From IMG/VR virus record IMGVR_UViG_3300044981_000387, positions 1 to 64,000 of that record: a stretch of 64,000 nt of DNA; one strand, 5' to 3'. Position numbers and translations under genes: made by a program. The stretch comes from a virus. Below, in pieces: positions 36,218-43,269 of this stretch. Position 1 is the first letter of the stretch, and the number at the start of each line of letters is the position of its first letter. The notes under the pieces are model-generated. The model searched no databases. It was not told where the DNA came from and saw only the letters and a list, made by a program, of their open reading frames with translations.

Positions 36218-36837
36218 GTGTAAAAAGTTATCTGGTCCTTTATACGCTCTACTATACGACGTAAGGCGTCGTTATCGTGATCGCGTGTGAGGTTGTGCTG
36301 ATCATATACCCAGCACATTCCTTCGATAAACTTTTGTGATTTTTCATCATTATGAGATTGACGAAATTCTCGAACAGTATTGGAGAGGTCTAGCATAATT
36401 TCTAGGCGCTCAGAAAAGTCTTGCTTACTAACAATACTATCGCTATCCACATCGGTAGCAAATATTTCCAAAATCTTTTTAGCAGCTTTGTCCCAAGAAA
36501 CTCCCTCTAAAGCTGCAATAAATTGACACCCATGTGCGAATGGGCTACCAATTCCACAACCAAAACACTTAAAACTATTGGTATCTGGATAATACCAAAA
36601 GGAAGGTGAGTTCTCGCGACCACCCTTATGAGACTTAAAGGGGCAGGTAATTTTGCGATTGTGCGCATCTATGCGCAAACGATAGTGCTTGAATATATTA
36701 ATAAGTGGAACCGTATTAGCTAGATTAATTAGGTCTTGATCAGGATCTTGTCCAACAAAAGCTGCTGCAATATCTCTAGCCTCCCCTGATGCCTGGCTGT
36801 AGCTATTGGATCCGGTTGAATTTGATATTGGGCGCAT
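36205..36837 (-). CDS. DnaG-type CHC2 zinc-binding domain protein
   Basis: 210 aa. The DnaG zinc domain is present (HYRLRIDAHNRKITCPFKSH, then SPSFWYYPDTNSFKCFGCG), with the C-H-C-C ligands and the typical KCFGCG turn. About 100 helical residues follow without a TOPRIM domain. The catalytic core is encoded separately at 13643, so primase is split. The only ATG in frame makes it overlap the 61-aa gene by 109 bases; the true start may lie further in. Confidence 0.8.
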   Translation of the reverse strand: MRPISNSTGSNSYSQASGEARDIAAAFVGQDPDQDLINLANTVPLINIFKHYRLRIDAHNRKITCPFKSHKGGRENSPSFWYYPDTNSFKCFGCGIGSPFAHGCQFIAALEGVSWDKAAKKILEIFATDVDSDSIVSKQDFSERLEIMLDLSNTVREFRQSHNDEKSQKFIEGMCWVYDQHNLTRDHDNDALRRIVERIKDQITFYTCQM

Positions 36838-36914
36838 GACTGGGTATACTTTCCAAAATTTTCTTTTTCTTCCGAAATAAGTGCCAATAGCACCTCTTTG
36901 GGCGTCATAGTCAT
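36729..36914 (-). CDS. unknown 61-aa helical protein, overlapping
   Basis: Starts MTMTPKEVLLALISEEKE at ATG 36914, 1 base after the stop of the gene upstream. The C-terminal helix (ATARHQGRLEILQQLLLDKI) looks like real protein, whereas the overlapping primase N-terminus looks like filler. Probably genuine, but the heavy overlap lowers confidence. Confidence 0.45.
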   Translation of the reverse strand: MTMTPKEVLLALISEEKENFGKYTQSCAQYQIQPDPIATARHQGRLEILQQLLLDKILIKT

Positions 36915-36915
36915 A

Positions 36916-37425
36916 TTATCCACTAACTTTTTTAGTGTCAAGTATCCTAGCAATTTCTTTAGTTACAAAATCAGTAAGAACGTTACCATCAATCTTTTTG
37001 TTTGTTTGAGTAAGAGCATATTCTAATTGATTAATACGATCTCGTTGATCAAAACAAGTATTGAAAAGCACAATAATCCAAATTAAAGAACCATCACTTT
37101 CTTCTTCATTAATGTCATTATTAATGTCTTTAGCTAATTGTACCATATTTTGTAATAGCTCGCGCTTAGTTTCCAAAGCGAAAACATTCTTATTTTGCGG
37201 AAGCGTTTTATCCGCCATCATCTTAGCAAATTGCATTGCTAGATCAGAGGCGCGCACTTTATAAGAAGAAGCACGTTCTTGCGAAGAATGTACTTGTTGC
37301 TGAAAATCCTGTGGCGTTGGTTTCTTAGCCGAACCATCAAACATAGACTTCTGCGAACTAACATTCTTTAAGGTAACTTTATTTTCTCTAGGCCCCTTGG
37401 GCTCTTCGTCAAATGGACCTGGCAT
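36916..37425 (-). CDS. unknown 169-aa protein
   Basis: A polar N-terminus (PFDEEPKGPRENKVTLKNVS) then helices. The hydrophobic-charged stretch SDGSLIWIIVLFNTCFDQRD and a C-terminal helix (VTKEIARILDTKKVSG) suggest an oligomerising adaptor. No family is recognised. It is encoded between the 109-aa and 61-aa genes with minimal spacing. Confidence 0.55.
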   Translation of the reverse strand: MPGPFDEEPKGPRENKVTLKNVSSQKSMFDGSAKKPTPQDFQQQVHSSQERASSYKVRASDLAMQFAKMMADKTLPQNKNVFALETKRELLQNMVQLAKDINNDINEEESDGSLIWIIVLFNTCFDQRDRINQLEYALTQTNKKIDGNVLTDFVTKEIARILDTKKVSG

Positions 37426-37431
37426 AATACC

Positions 37432-37761
37432 TCAAAACTTTTTTGGAACTGGAAGTGGGGCAGGAGCACGAGAAATAACAACAAACCTATCTACTAACTC
37501 TACCACAAACTTATTGCCCACGGCTGCCTCTAAAGATGGCAAAGTAGCCGTAGAACGAACCGTAGCATAGAGTTTAGTTGGGTCAATTCGAGATTCTGGA
37601 CTAACATGATCTGCTACCGTTTGATTAGGTAAAGCAAACATATTAATGGGTAACAGCTTAATTTCATCCCAGATTTTTTCGGCATCAGTCTTTACTACTG
37701 GAAGAGGAGCAACCACTGGAGCAGCTACCTTTGGTTGGGATTTCTTGGTTTTCTTTGGCAT
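37432..37761 (-). CDS. unknown 109-aa protein
   Basis: The Lys-rich N-terminus (MPKKTKKSQPKVAAPVVAPL) and Pro/Ala linker precede a compact alpha/beta domain with WDEIKLLPINMFALPNQTVA and NKFVVELVDRFVVISRAPAP. Function is unknown. A TGATATATG motif lies about 31 bases upstream. Confidence 0.55.
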   Translation of the reverse strand: MPKKTKKSQPKVAAPVVAPLPVVKTDAEKIWDEIKLLPINMFALPNQTVADHVSPESRIDPTKLYATVRSTATLPSLEAAVGNKFVVELVDRFVVISRAPAPLPVPKKF

Positions 37762-37781
37762 ATTTTTCTCCGTTTATGAAC

Positions 37782-38090
37782 TCACAAAATACATATATCA
37801 GCAAAAGCGTCGTTAAAATCCTGCTTTTTGATAGATCCCTCTAATCTCTTTACCTCTCGACCCTCTTTTAGAAGTAGTAGGGTTGGAACAGACAATACAG
37901 CAAATCTAATACATTGAGTATGAAAGTGGTCAGCATCAATAGCTAAGTAGCTGACATCTTTGTATTTTTCTTCTATTTGGGAAATAACATAAACCAATTT
38001 ACTATGAAATGGCATCCAGGTAGTATAAAAATATAATGCCTGGAGAGACTTATCTAATTTAATTTCTTCTTCTTGAGTAATAAATAGCAT
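37782..38090 (-). CDS. thioredoxin-fold protein lacking the CxxC site
   Basis: 102 aa with the thioredoxin pattern: a YFYTTWMPFHSKLVYVIS helix start, DVSYLAIDAD, then FAVLSVPTLLLLKEG with the cis-Pro loop. The active site reads W-M-P-F-H where W-C-x-x-C is usual, so it cannot do disulfide exchange. It may be a binding or scaffold module (compare T7 DNA polymerase using thioredoxin as a clamp), which is analogy only. It shares an end-to-start junction with the 83-aa gene. Confidence 0.65.
   Translation of the reverse strand: MLFITQEEEIKLDKSLQALYFYTTWMPFHSKLVYVISQIEEKYKDVSYLAIDADHFHTQCIRFAVLSVPTLLLLKEGREVKRLEGSIKKQDFNDAFADICIL
37792..37800 (-). promoter_or_regulatory. TGATATATG motif
   Basis: Minus-strand TGATATATGTATTTT at the 3' end of the thioredoxin-like gene, about 31 bases before the next ATG (37761). 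One of the recurrent TGATATA elements. Confidence 0.35.
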
Positions 38091-38341
38091 TAATTTTTGA
38101 GTTCTTTTTTAACATCTCTGCCTAAAGAATCCACAAAATCATCTAAATCTTTGGAAGAATTAACTTTATCCATAATAACTTTGGTTACTTTTTCTACCAA
38201 AGCCTCTGTTATATTACTTAACTCATCGGTAGTGATTAGACCTTTCTCTAAAAGCACTCGTTCTAAGGCAGTCAGCCTCAACATAGTATCAGCCAACAAA
38301 TTATCGTAAGTAAAGTCGGCTGGGCTCTTTTTATCAGTCAT
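38090..38341 (-). CDS. unknown 83-aa protein
   Basis: The start is placed at ATG 38341 (MTDKKSPADFTYDNL), with GGGAGGC ahead of it inside the deformylase end; the two genes overlap by 8 bases. It is an acidic coiled coil (MLRLTALERVLLEKGLITTD). Function is unknown. Translational coupling with the deformylase is likely. Confidence 0.55.
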   Translation of the reverse strand: MTDKKSPADFTYDNLLADTMLRLTALERVLLEKGLITTDELSNITEALVEKVTKVIMDKVNSSKDLDDFVDSLGRDVKKELKN

Positions 38342-38870
38342 ATTGCCTCCCACAGCATTTCTTATATTTTTTTCCAGAATTACAGGGACAGGCATCATTA
38401 GGGCCCGTCCTCAATTTCTTCGATACTACTACCGGCTTAGGAATCATACGATCCATAAAGAGAGTAGAATTGAGGTGATCCAACTCATGCTGACAAATAA
38501 CTGCTAGCAATCCAGTCGTAGTAAAACTATGAGGCGCTACCAAATTATCAATAATGTAAACCTCTTGAAAACGAATAGTGTCTTCCACGCGACCCGGAAA
38601 AGACAGGCACCCCTCTTCTTGAAAAGTGGCAGGATCGAACCCTTGCTTAATTTGACAATTAACTAAATCCAACTTGACATTATCTATACGCACAATAGCA
38701 ATTTTTTTAGCAATACCGATTTGTGGAGCAGCTAAACCGATACCCCCTTTACCTAATCGATTGGCATATTCCAATTCTTTTTCTAGAGTTTCTATTAAAG
38801 TGCCCACCTCGTTTGGTAAAACCTCTTCGCACTTAACTCTTAATAGTTCTTCATTATTAGTGATGATCAT
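38334..38870 (-). CDS. def: peptide deformylase with C-terminal SEC-C zinc motif
   Basis: 178 aa. The three deformylase motifs are intact: GIGLAAPQIG, EEGCLSFPG and CQHELDHLNSTLF (Cys plus HExxH ligands). The last 25 residues add a SEC-C zinc knuckle, NDACPCNSGKKYKKCCGR, like the SecA tail that contacts SecB and the ribosome. It removes the formyl group from nascent N-termini. The extra SEC-C could tether it to ribosomes, which is inference. It clusters with small zinc-ribbon genes. Confidence 0.9.
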   Translation of the reverse strand: MIITNNEELLRVKCEEVLPNEVGTLIETLEKELEYANRLGKGGIGLAAPQIGIAKKIAIVRIDNVKLDLVNCQIKQGFDPATFQEEGCLSFPGRVEDTIRFQEVYIIDNLVAPHSFTTTGLLAVICQHELDHLNSTLFMDRMIPKPVVVSKKLRTGPNDACPCNSGKKYKKCCGRQYD

Positions 38871-38890
38871 TACTTACCTATATAACTAAC

Positions 38891-39091
38891 TTATTTACCA
38901 CCGCAACCACAGCCTTTGTTAAAAACGGGCGGATTGGGATTTACTTTCTTAAGACACGCCGAACAAATCTTATCAGTTAATGAACAATATTCGCATATAA
39001 CTGCCACGGTCACTAGCACCTCGCCTTGACAACGAATGCATTTCTTCTTAGTATATAAAAAGGCAAGTTTGCTGCAGCTGCTACACATCAT
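38891..39091 (-). CDS. small zinc-ribbon protein
   Basis: 66 aa with many Cys pairs: CSSC, CIRC, CEYC and CSAC, plus a terminal CGCGGK. At least two zinc sites are expected. Such proteins often bind nucleic acid or another protein; the function is unknown. It is encoded directly upstream of the deformylase gene. Confidence 0.6.
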   Translation of the reverse strand: MMCSSCSKLAFLYTKKKCIRCQGEVLVTVAVICEYCSLTDKICSACLKKVNPNPPVFNKGCGCGGK

Positions 39092-39130
39092 CTTACCAAT
39101 ATTCTAATATATACATACAACGGAGGACAC

Positions 39131-39292
39131 ATGGATCTTTTCTTCCCATTTATCTACGAACCCGAGCAAGATAAAAAGAAAGAGTTTGAGCCCGAACCGC
39201 TTTACATAGAGTTGTATCCACCACCTCTTAAAAAGGTAGAAGAAGAGTCAGATAAAGAAGATGACCATGGGATCATCATCATTCAATTATGA
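39131..39292 (+). CDS. small 53-aa acidic protein
   Basis: A plus-strand gene preceded by a strong GGAGG six bases before the ATG. The product begins MDLFFPFIYEPEQDKKKEFE and is Pro/Glu/Lys-rich, ending in four Ile in a row. It converges with, and overlaps by 6 bases, the 84-aa gene. Function is unknown. Confidence 0.6.
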   Translation: MDLFFPFIYEPEQDKKKEFEPEPLYIELYPPPLKKVEEESDKEDDHGIIIIQL

Positions 39293-39541
39293 ATTCTTTT
39301 TAACGACAGTTTCCAGAATATCAGAAGCTTCCTTGAAATTAGCCATAGCTGCGGCGGACCATAAATAAGAATTAATAATTTCACGCGCTTGACGATAGTC
39401 TTCCGCAGGATCGCATTGATCTAGACAGGCTTGGCAAATCTTAAAACGGGTCACGTTAATTTTGGACAAAGCTACGCTCTGGAGTTCTTCGGAATCAAAC
39501 TCATGGGAACAGATCATGCAATTTGCGGCTCTTGTCGTCAT
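39287..39541 (-). CDS. small zinc-finger protein
   Basis: 84 aa. The N-terminus has CMICSHEFD and CQACLDQC as a four-Cys zinc module, followed by two helices (EIINSYLWSAAAMANFKEAS). Function is unknown. GGGG precedes the start and a TGATATAG motif lies just upstream. Confidence 0.6.
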   Translation of the reverse strand: MTTRAANCMICSHEFDSEELQSVALSKINVTRFKICQACLDQCDPAEDYRQAREIINSYLWSAAAMANFKEASDILETVVKKNS

Positions 39542-39551
39542 AGCAATACCC

Positions 39552-39559
39552 CTATATCA
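39552..39559 (-). promoter_or_regulatory. TGATATAG motif
   Basis: Minus-strand TTTTGATATAGGGG directly upstream of the zinc-finger gene start at 39541. The GGGG may act as ribosome binding site. Confidence 0.35.
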
Positions 39560-39616
39560 AAAGGTATAGATATGCCTCATTATTCATTTATTTCCTTTAT
39601 TCATATCTTGTTCGAT

Positions 39617-40126
39617 TTACGCCGTCAAAAAGTTGTCCCACTCTGGATGCCAATGCTCCTGAGGGTCTGCCACATAATATTGAGCACTAAATGACGGATG
39701 GGTTGGCTTACGTAATAAGATCATGTCAGCTTGTTCGGGCGTTCTATCTGCCTTTTTGTTATTACAAATCTGACAACAGGCCACACAATTAACGAAAGAG
39801 GTAACACCTCCCTGAGCTCTGGGAAGCACGTGATCGATGGTAATTTGTGAGGCAGTTAGTTTCTTACCACAATACTGGCAAGTGCTCCTATCTCTTTTAA
39901 CTAAAGCTTTACGAGAAAAGTTAGAATTAAAATAATTACGTTTGACGTGGTTCTTCAACCTTAGAATAGAAGGCTGCTTAATCCTACCTGAACCCCAAGT
40001 GATAACATCTTCCCAGGTGGAAATAACCTCCACTTTATCCTTGAATAGGAGCTTGAACATTTTGCGCTCAGGTATGAAACTCAATACTTCATACGACGCG
40101 TTAAGTAGTAACGCCTTTTTTGACAT
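39617..40126 (-). CDS. HNH endonuclease
   Basis: 169 aa. The HNH core is CQYCGKKLTASQITIDHVLP, then N...C.ICNNKKADRTPEQ, with paired CxxC and the DH catalytic pair. The N-terminal segment (MSKKALLLNASYEVLSFIPE) is the usual start of this bacterial HNH group. It may be a free-standing homing nuclease or a packaging-associated HNH. It ends shortly before the zinc-finger gene. Confidence 0.8.
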   Translation of the reverse strand: MSKKALLLNASYEVLSFIPERKMFKLLFKDKVEVISTWEDVITWGSGRIKQPSILRLKNHVKRNYFNSNFSRKALVKRDRSTCQYCGKKLTASQITIDHVLPRAQGGVTSFVNCVACCQICNNKKADRTPEQADMILLRKPTHPSFSAQYYVADPQEHWHPEWDNFLTA

Positions 40127-40147
40127 GATAATCTCGAATAACCTCCG

Positions 40148-40876
40148 TTACTTTAATTGATCTAAAGCATCTCTAATATCTAATCCATCTATTTCGTTTC
40201 CCAAACAAGTCCAACCGGGACGAATGCGCCTGGCAAATAATTCAATTTTTTTGGAATCTGGAAACATAATTTCTAATGAATCTTGCAAAGCTTCAGGTTT
40301 AGCGGAATGTTTCAGGTTTTCCGCAAAACAAACTGAACGCCGTGACTTGTTCTGTAGTTGCTTATACACCGCATTACTGCTGGTGCCTACCAAACAAATT
40401 TCATGAGTCTGTCTAAATAAACGACCCATACCGAAAGCGAGTATATCACTAAAATCTAAAAATCCTAATTTGCCTGCAATCGTCATTGCCACAGATTCAA
40501 TTTCTGATTTGAGATCCTTCGGAGTAAACTGATGTTCAAGAAGATACTTGATCATAAGAATACCCCTTTTCTTTAAGGACTTATACTCATCTTCATATGG
40601 ATTCTTCTTGGTTTTGACCCAGATATAGGTTTGCTTGTGCTTGAAGCCCCAGGCCTTCATGGTATCCAGTCCCTCTTGCAATAAAGAGCTGGGCACCCAT
40701 AAACATAACACAGCTCCAATGGGATTGCAAATGTCTTTTATTGGCAGCTGCTGAATATCAGAAATTGTCATGGTAGAGTAGTTGGCTTGTGCCCCACGCT
40801 TGATATCTGACATTCGTAGTTTATCAGAAAATGACCAGGGACAGTCTGCAACTATCACATCAAACTTCTTACTCAT
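40148..40876 (-). CDS. MT-A70-type adenine methyltransferase
   Basis: 242 aa. FDVIVADCPWSFSDKLRMSD carries the catalytic motif as DCPW instead of the usual DPPW. NYSTMTISDIQQLPIKDI and TYIWVKTKKN are typical of the MT-A70 family, and the C-terminus FARRIRPGWTCLGNEIDGLD is the end of the Rossmann domain. It would methylate adenine N6 in DNA (or RNA), perhaps protecting phage DNA. The Cys change near the active site is unusual. Confidence 0.75.
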   Translation of the reverse strand: MSKKFDVIVADCPWSFSDKLRMSDIKRGAQANYSTMTISDIQQLPIKDICNPIGAVLCLWVPSSLLQEGLDTMKAWGFKHKQTYIWVKTKKNPYEDEYKSLKKRGILMIKYLLEHQFTPKDLKSEIESVAMTIAGKLGFLDFSDILAFGMGRLFRQTHEICLVGTSSNAVYKQLQNKSRRSVCFAENLKHSAKPEALQDSLEIMFPDSKKIELFARRIRPGWTCLGNEIDGLDIRDALDQLK

Positions 40877-41154
40877 ACTTGCTTCTCCTGTTTCGACTTC
40901 ATTAAAAATAATATGGCACGGGCCTCTTCTAAATCAAAAGGGGAGCCTTCATCACCACAAAATCTTCCAGCTCGTTGAAGCAAAAATAAACAAGCCCTTA
41001 ATTCATCTATTGTAGCATTATCGGGATCCAATACGGTCTTGGCCCAAAGGGCGTCCAATTCAACAGGACCACCTTTAACAAACTTATACCCATTAAACGA
41101 TAAAGCAAATTGTGCAATAGTTTCCCAATTAGAATCAATATCTAGTATATTCAT
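40873..41154 (-). CDS. unknown 93-aa protein
   Basis: Helical, with LRACLFLLQRAGRFCGDEGS and LEEARAILFLMKSKQEKQ. It overlaps the methyltransferase gene by 4 bases, so the two are co-translated. Function is unknown. Confidence 0.55.
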   Translation of the reverse strand: MNILDIDSNWETIAQFALSFNGYKFVKGGPVELDALWAKTVLDPDNATIDELRACLFLLQRAGRFCGDEGSPFDLEEARAILFLMKSKQEKQV

Positions 41155-41159
41155 TTGTT

Positions 41160-41342
41160 TTATAGTTTGCGAACCTCAATAGAATATTTACTACCCTGAC
41201 CATCATCCACAATGATGGTTTGAGCATTCTCAGTTGGGGGCTGGATTGTTAAACTTTTAATAAGAGTATCTTTATAATGCTCCTCCGACAACGATAAACA
41301 AATTAATTCAATTATTAGATCAATAAACATACGAACCACCAA
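41160..41342 (-). CDS. unknown 60-aa protein
   Basis: A helical N-terminus (FIDLIIELICLSLSEEHYKD) and a short beta C-terminus (IIVDDGQGSKYSIEVRKL). It abuts its upstream neighbour. Function is unknown. Confidence 0.5.
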   Translation of the reverse strand: MVVRMFIDLIIELICLSLSEEHYKDTLIKSLTIQPPTENAQTIIVDDGQGSKYSIEVRKL

Positions 41343-42155
41343 TTACTTAATAATAACTATCGGTAACCTTAAGGGAACTTCGCTTCCATCTACTTTAATA
41401 GTCTGAATGGATTCTAACTTGTCTCTAGTTATTGATTCTAATTTACGAATAATAACTCGATAATTGCCCAAAGGTAAAGCCGCCATCCATTTACCAGTAG
41501 CATGAGTTCTAGACTTGGAAACCTGTTCGCTCGTGGCGATATCAATAATTTCTACATCTGCCAAGAAAATAGATTTACTATTACGATCTACCACGCGCTG
41601 CTCAACAGGAACTATACCATGAGTATCTGCTTCCGTAGCAACCTTTGTGGTAGAAGGTGGGGCAGGGGCAGCTTTAGTCTTGGGTTGGATTTGTGCTGTT
41701 ACCACTTCGCCTACACTTCTACCAGGTGGCGGCTTATTAGCTTGAGGGGTTTCCGAAGGAATGGCCACGGGTGGGGGTGGTAAAACCTCTCTACTTCGAT
41801 AAGATTTCTCATCTGAATAACTTTCAGGACGAGAGGTTCGACGAAAACCTTTGGGACCTTCTTCCACAGGAAGTTTAGATTCGGCAGTCACCACCACATT
41901 TCGACTAGGATCGACTGGAGGTAGTTGGGTAAACAAATGAGCCGCTTGATTGGGAACAGGAGTATTTTGTACCGCCTCCACAATAATTTTGTGTGGAGCA
42001 GCATTTTGTTTTTCTAAACCCTTCATTACCTCATTAAGTTTGTTAGATATGACCTTGATATTCAATTCTTGAGATCGAACTGTATTTAATAAAGTTTCGA
42101 TTTTGGACTCTAAATCTAATAAAATGTCGGTAGCTTTCCTTGGTTCCTGTGCCAT
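41343..42155 (-). CDS. coiled coil plus Ig-like domain protein
   Basis: 270 aa. An N-terminal coiled coil (LLDLESKIETLLNTVRSQEL) is followed by a long Pro-rich linker (VLPPPPVAIPSETPQANKPP). The C-terminal beta domain has LADVEIIDIATSEQVSKSRT then THATGKWMAALPLGNYRVII, the pattern of carboxypeptidase-regulatory/Ig-like folds common in surface-exposed virion proteins. It is probably a trimeric or fibrous virion accessory protein; unproven. Confidence 0.55.
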   Translation of the reverse strand: MAQEPRKATDILLDLESKIETLLNTVRSQELNIKVISNKLNEVMKGLEKQNAAPHKIIVEAVQNTPVPNQAAHLFTQLPPVDPSRNVVVTAESKLPVEEGPKGFRRTSRPESYSDEKSYRSREVLPPPPVAIPSETPQANKPPPGRSVGEVVTAQIQPKTKAAPAPPSTTKVATEADTHGIVPVEQRVVDRNSKSIFLADVEIIDIATSEQVSKSRTHATGKWMAALPLGNYRVIIRKLESITRDKLESIQTIKVDGSEVPLRLPIVIIK

Positions 42156-42167
42156 GCATAATCCTTA

Positions 42168-42881
42168 TTATTCTAGGAATAATCCAATTTTAATAGGTAC
42201 TCTTTTAATAATAATTATGTCGTCATCTGGAATGGGATTTCCTTCACACATTTCATGTTCACCAAATACTAGAGCTCTAGCCTGCTCTTGGATTTCTTCC
42301 ATGGGACCCGAACATACTGGAACGCCGCTCACTATTAATAAGTAGGCACCTTCTTCTAAATCGTTCACAACAGGGAATAAATCGTTCTCCGGAGCAGGAG
42401 TGGTGGTAGTTTGTGGTACCGCAAATTGTTTAGCTGGAGGGGTTTTAACTTCATCTAACAACATCGGCAACTCCTCAGGTAAACCCATATTTCTAGATAA
42501 TGGAGTAACATAATCATTATTATCAATCATGGGGCGGTCAGGATCGACTGGCAACTCACTAGACAAATCATCTACGATATCACCATCCACACTAGACCAA
42601 GTGTGTTCCACATTATTACCAACATTAGGAATAGGTCCTCTACCCCTACCGACGGGTGAAGTAACAGCTTCAGCATATGGCTGTCGTATAGCCGCTTTAC
42701 GCACACGTGGATTATTATCAGAAGCTTTGGGTGTAGCTACTTTGGTGTTTTCAGGTACCACCGCACTCTTAAACTCACCTGGCTCCTTGCCCAAAATCTG
42801 CCATTGTGGGACGTATGGTTTAGTTTGTTCTGGCGAACCACGATCACGACTTGTATAGGTTTTTACTTTATTATCAGACAT
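42168..42881 (-). CDS. unknown 237-aa protein
   Basis: The start is placed at ATG 42881 (MSDNKVKTYTSRDRGSPEQ), with GGAAT upstream. Residues 1-170 are polar and Pro-rich, probably disordered. The C-terminus is a small alpha/beta domain (EEGAYLLIVSGVPVCSGPME then IIIIKRVPIKIG). It lies between the Ig-like protein and bS21. Function is unknown. Confidence 0.55.
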   Translation of the reverse strand: MSDNKVKTYTSRDRGSPEQTKPYVPQWQILGKEPGEFKSAVVPENTKVATPKASDNNPRVRKAAIRQPYAEAVTSPVGRGRGPIPNVGNNVEHTWSSVDGDIVDDLSSELPVDPDRPMIDNNDYVTPLSRNMGLPEELPMLLDEVKTPPAKQFAVPQTTTTPAPENDLFPVVNDLEEGAYLLIVSGVPVCSGPMEEIQEQARALVFGEHEMCEGNPIPDDDIIIIKRVPIKIGLFLE

Positions 42882-42894
42882 GTATATTCCAAAA

Positions 42895-43242
42895 TTATTC
42901 TGGAGAAGTGTCGCGTCTACTCTTCTTGAAGTCATGATTATTCTGGACTTCTAGTAACTTTCTTTTAGACTCGTTACGCTTTCTCCTACGTTTATCAGAT
43001 GGTTTTTCGTACGATTGTTTTTCTTTGTACGTTGAGAGAATGCGCTCTTTCTGAACGAGCGCTCGAAAAGCTCGAAGAGCTTTATCGAAATTATTTCCAT
43101 ACACCTTAACTTCAAGTGGTTGCGCTTGAATGGACTCTCCCGGTCCAACAGTTTTTGTGTCGCTGACTACGACTGCCTTATTTTCACCCTCCCTTCGCGG
43201 CTGTTTAGATCTATAATTATTTCTTTTATTATTTTCTCTCAT
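42895..43242 (-). CDS. rpsU: ribosomal protein bS21 homologue
   Basis: 115 aa. The central section LEVKVYGNNFDKALRAFRAL then VQKERILSTYKEKQSYEKPS then DKRRRKRNESKRK matches bS21 well: acidic/beta start, basic helix, YEKP, and the Arg/Lys-rich tail. Extra basic residues lie at the N-terminus (NNKRNNYRSKQPRRE) and 20 more at the C-terminus. bS21 sits near the 16S anti-Shine-Dalgarno and affects initiation. A phage copy could replace host bS21 on ribosomes to favour phage messages. It is the only ribosomal protein in the window. Confidence 0.82.
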   Translation of the reverse strand: MRENNKRNNYRSKQPRREGENKAVVVSDTKTVGPGESIQAQPLEVKVYGNNFDKALRAFRALVQKERILSTYKEKQSYEKPSDKRRRKRNESKRKLLEVQNNHDFKKSRRDTSPE

Positions 43243-43269
43243 TACTCAATAACCCGTTTTAACCTTGTA

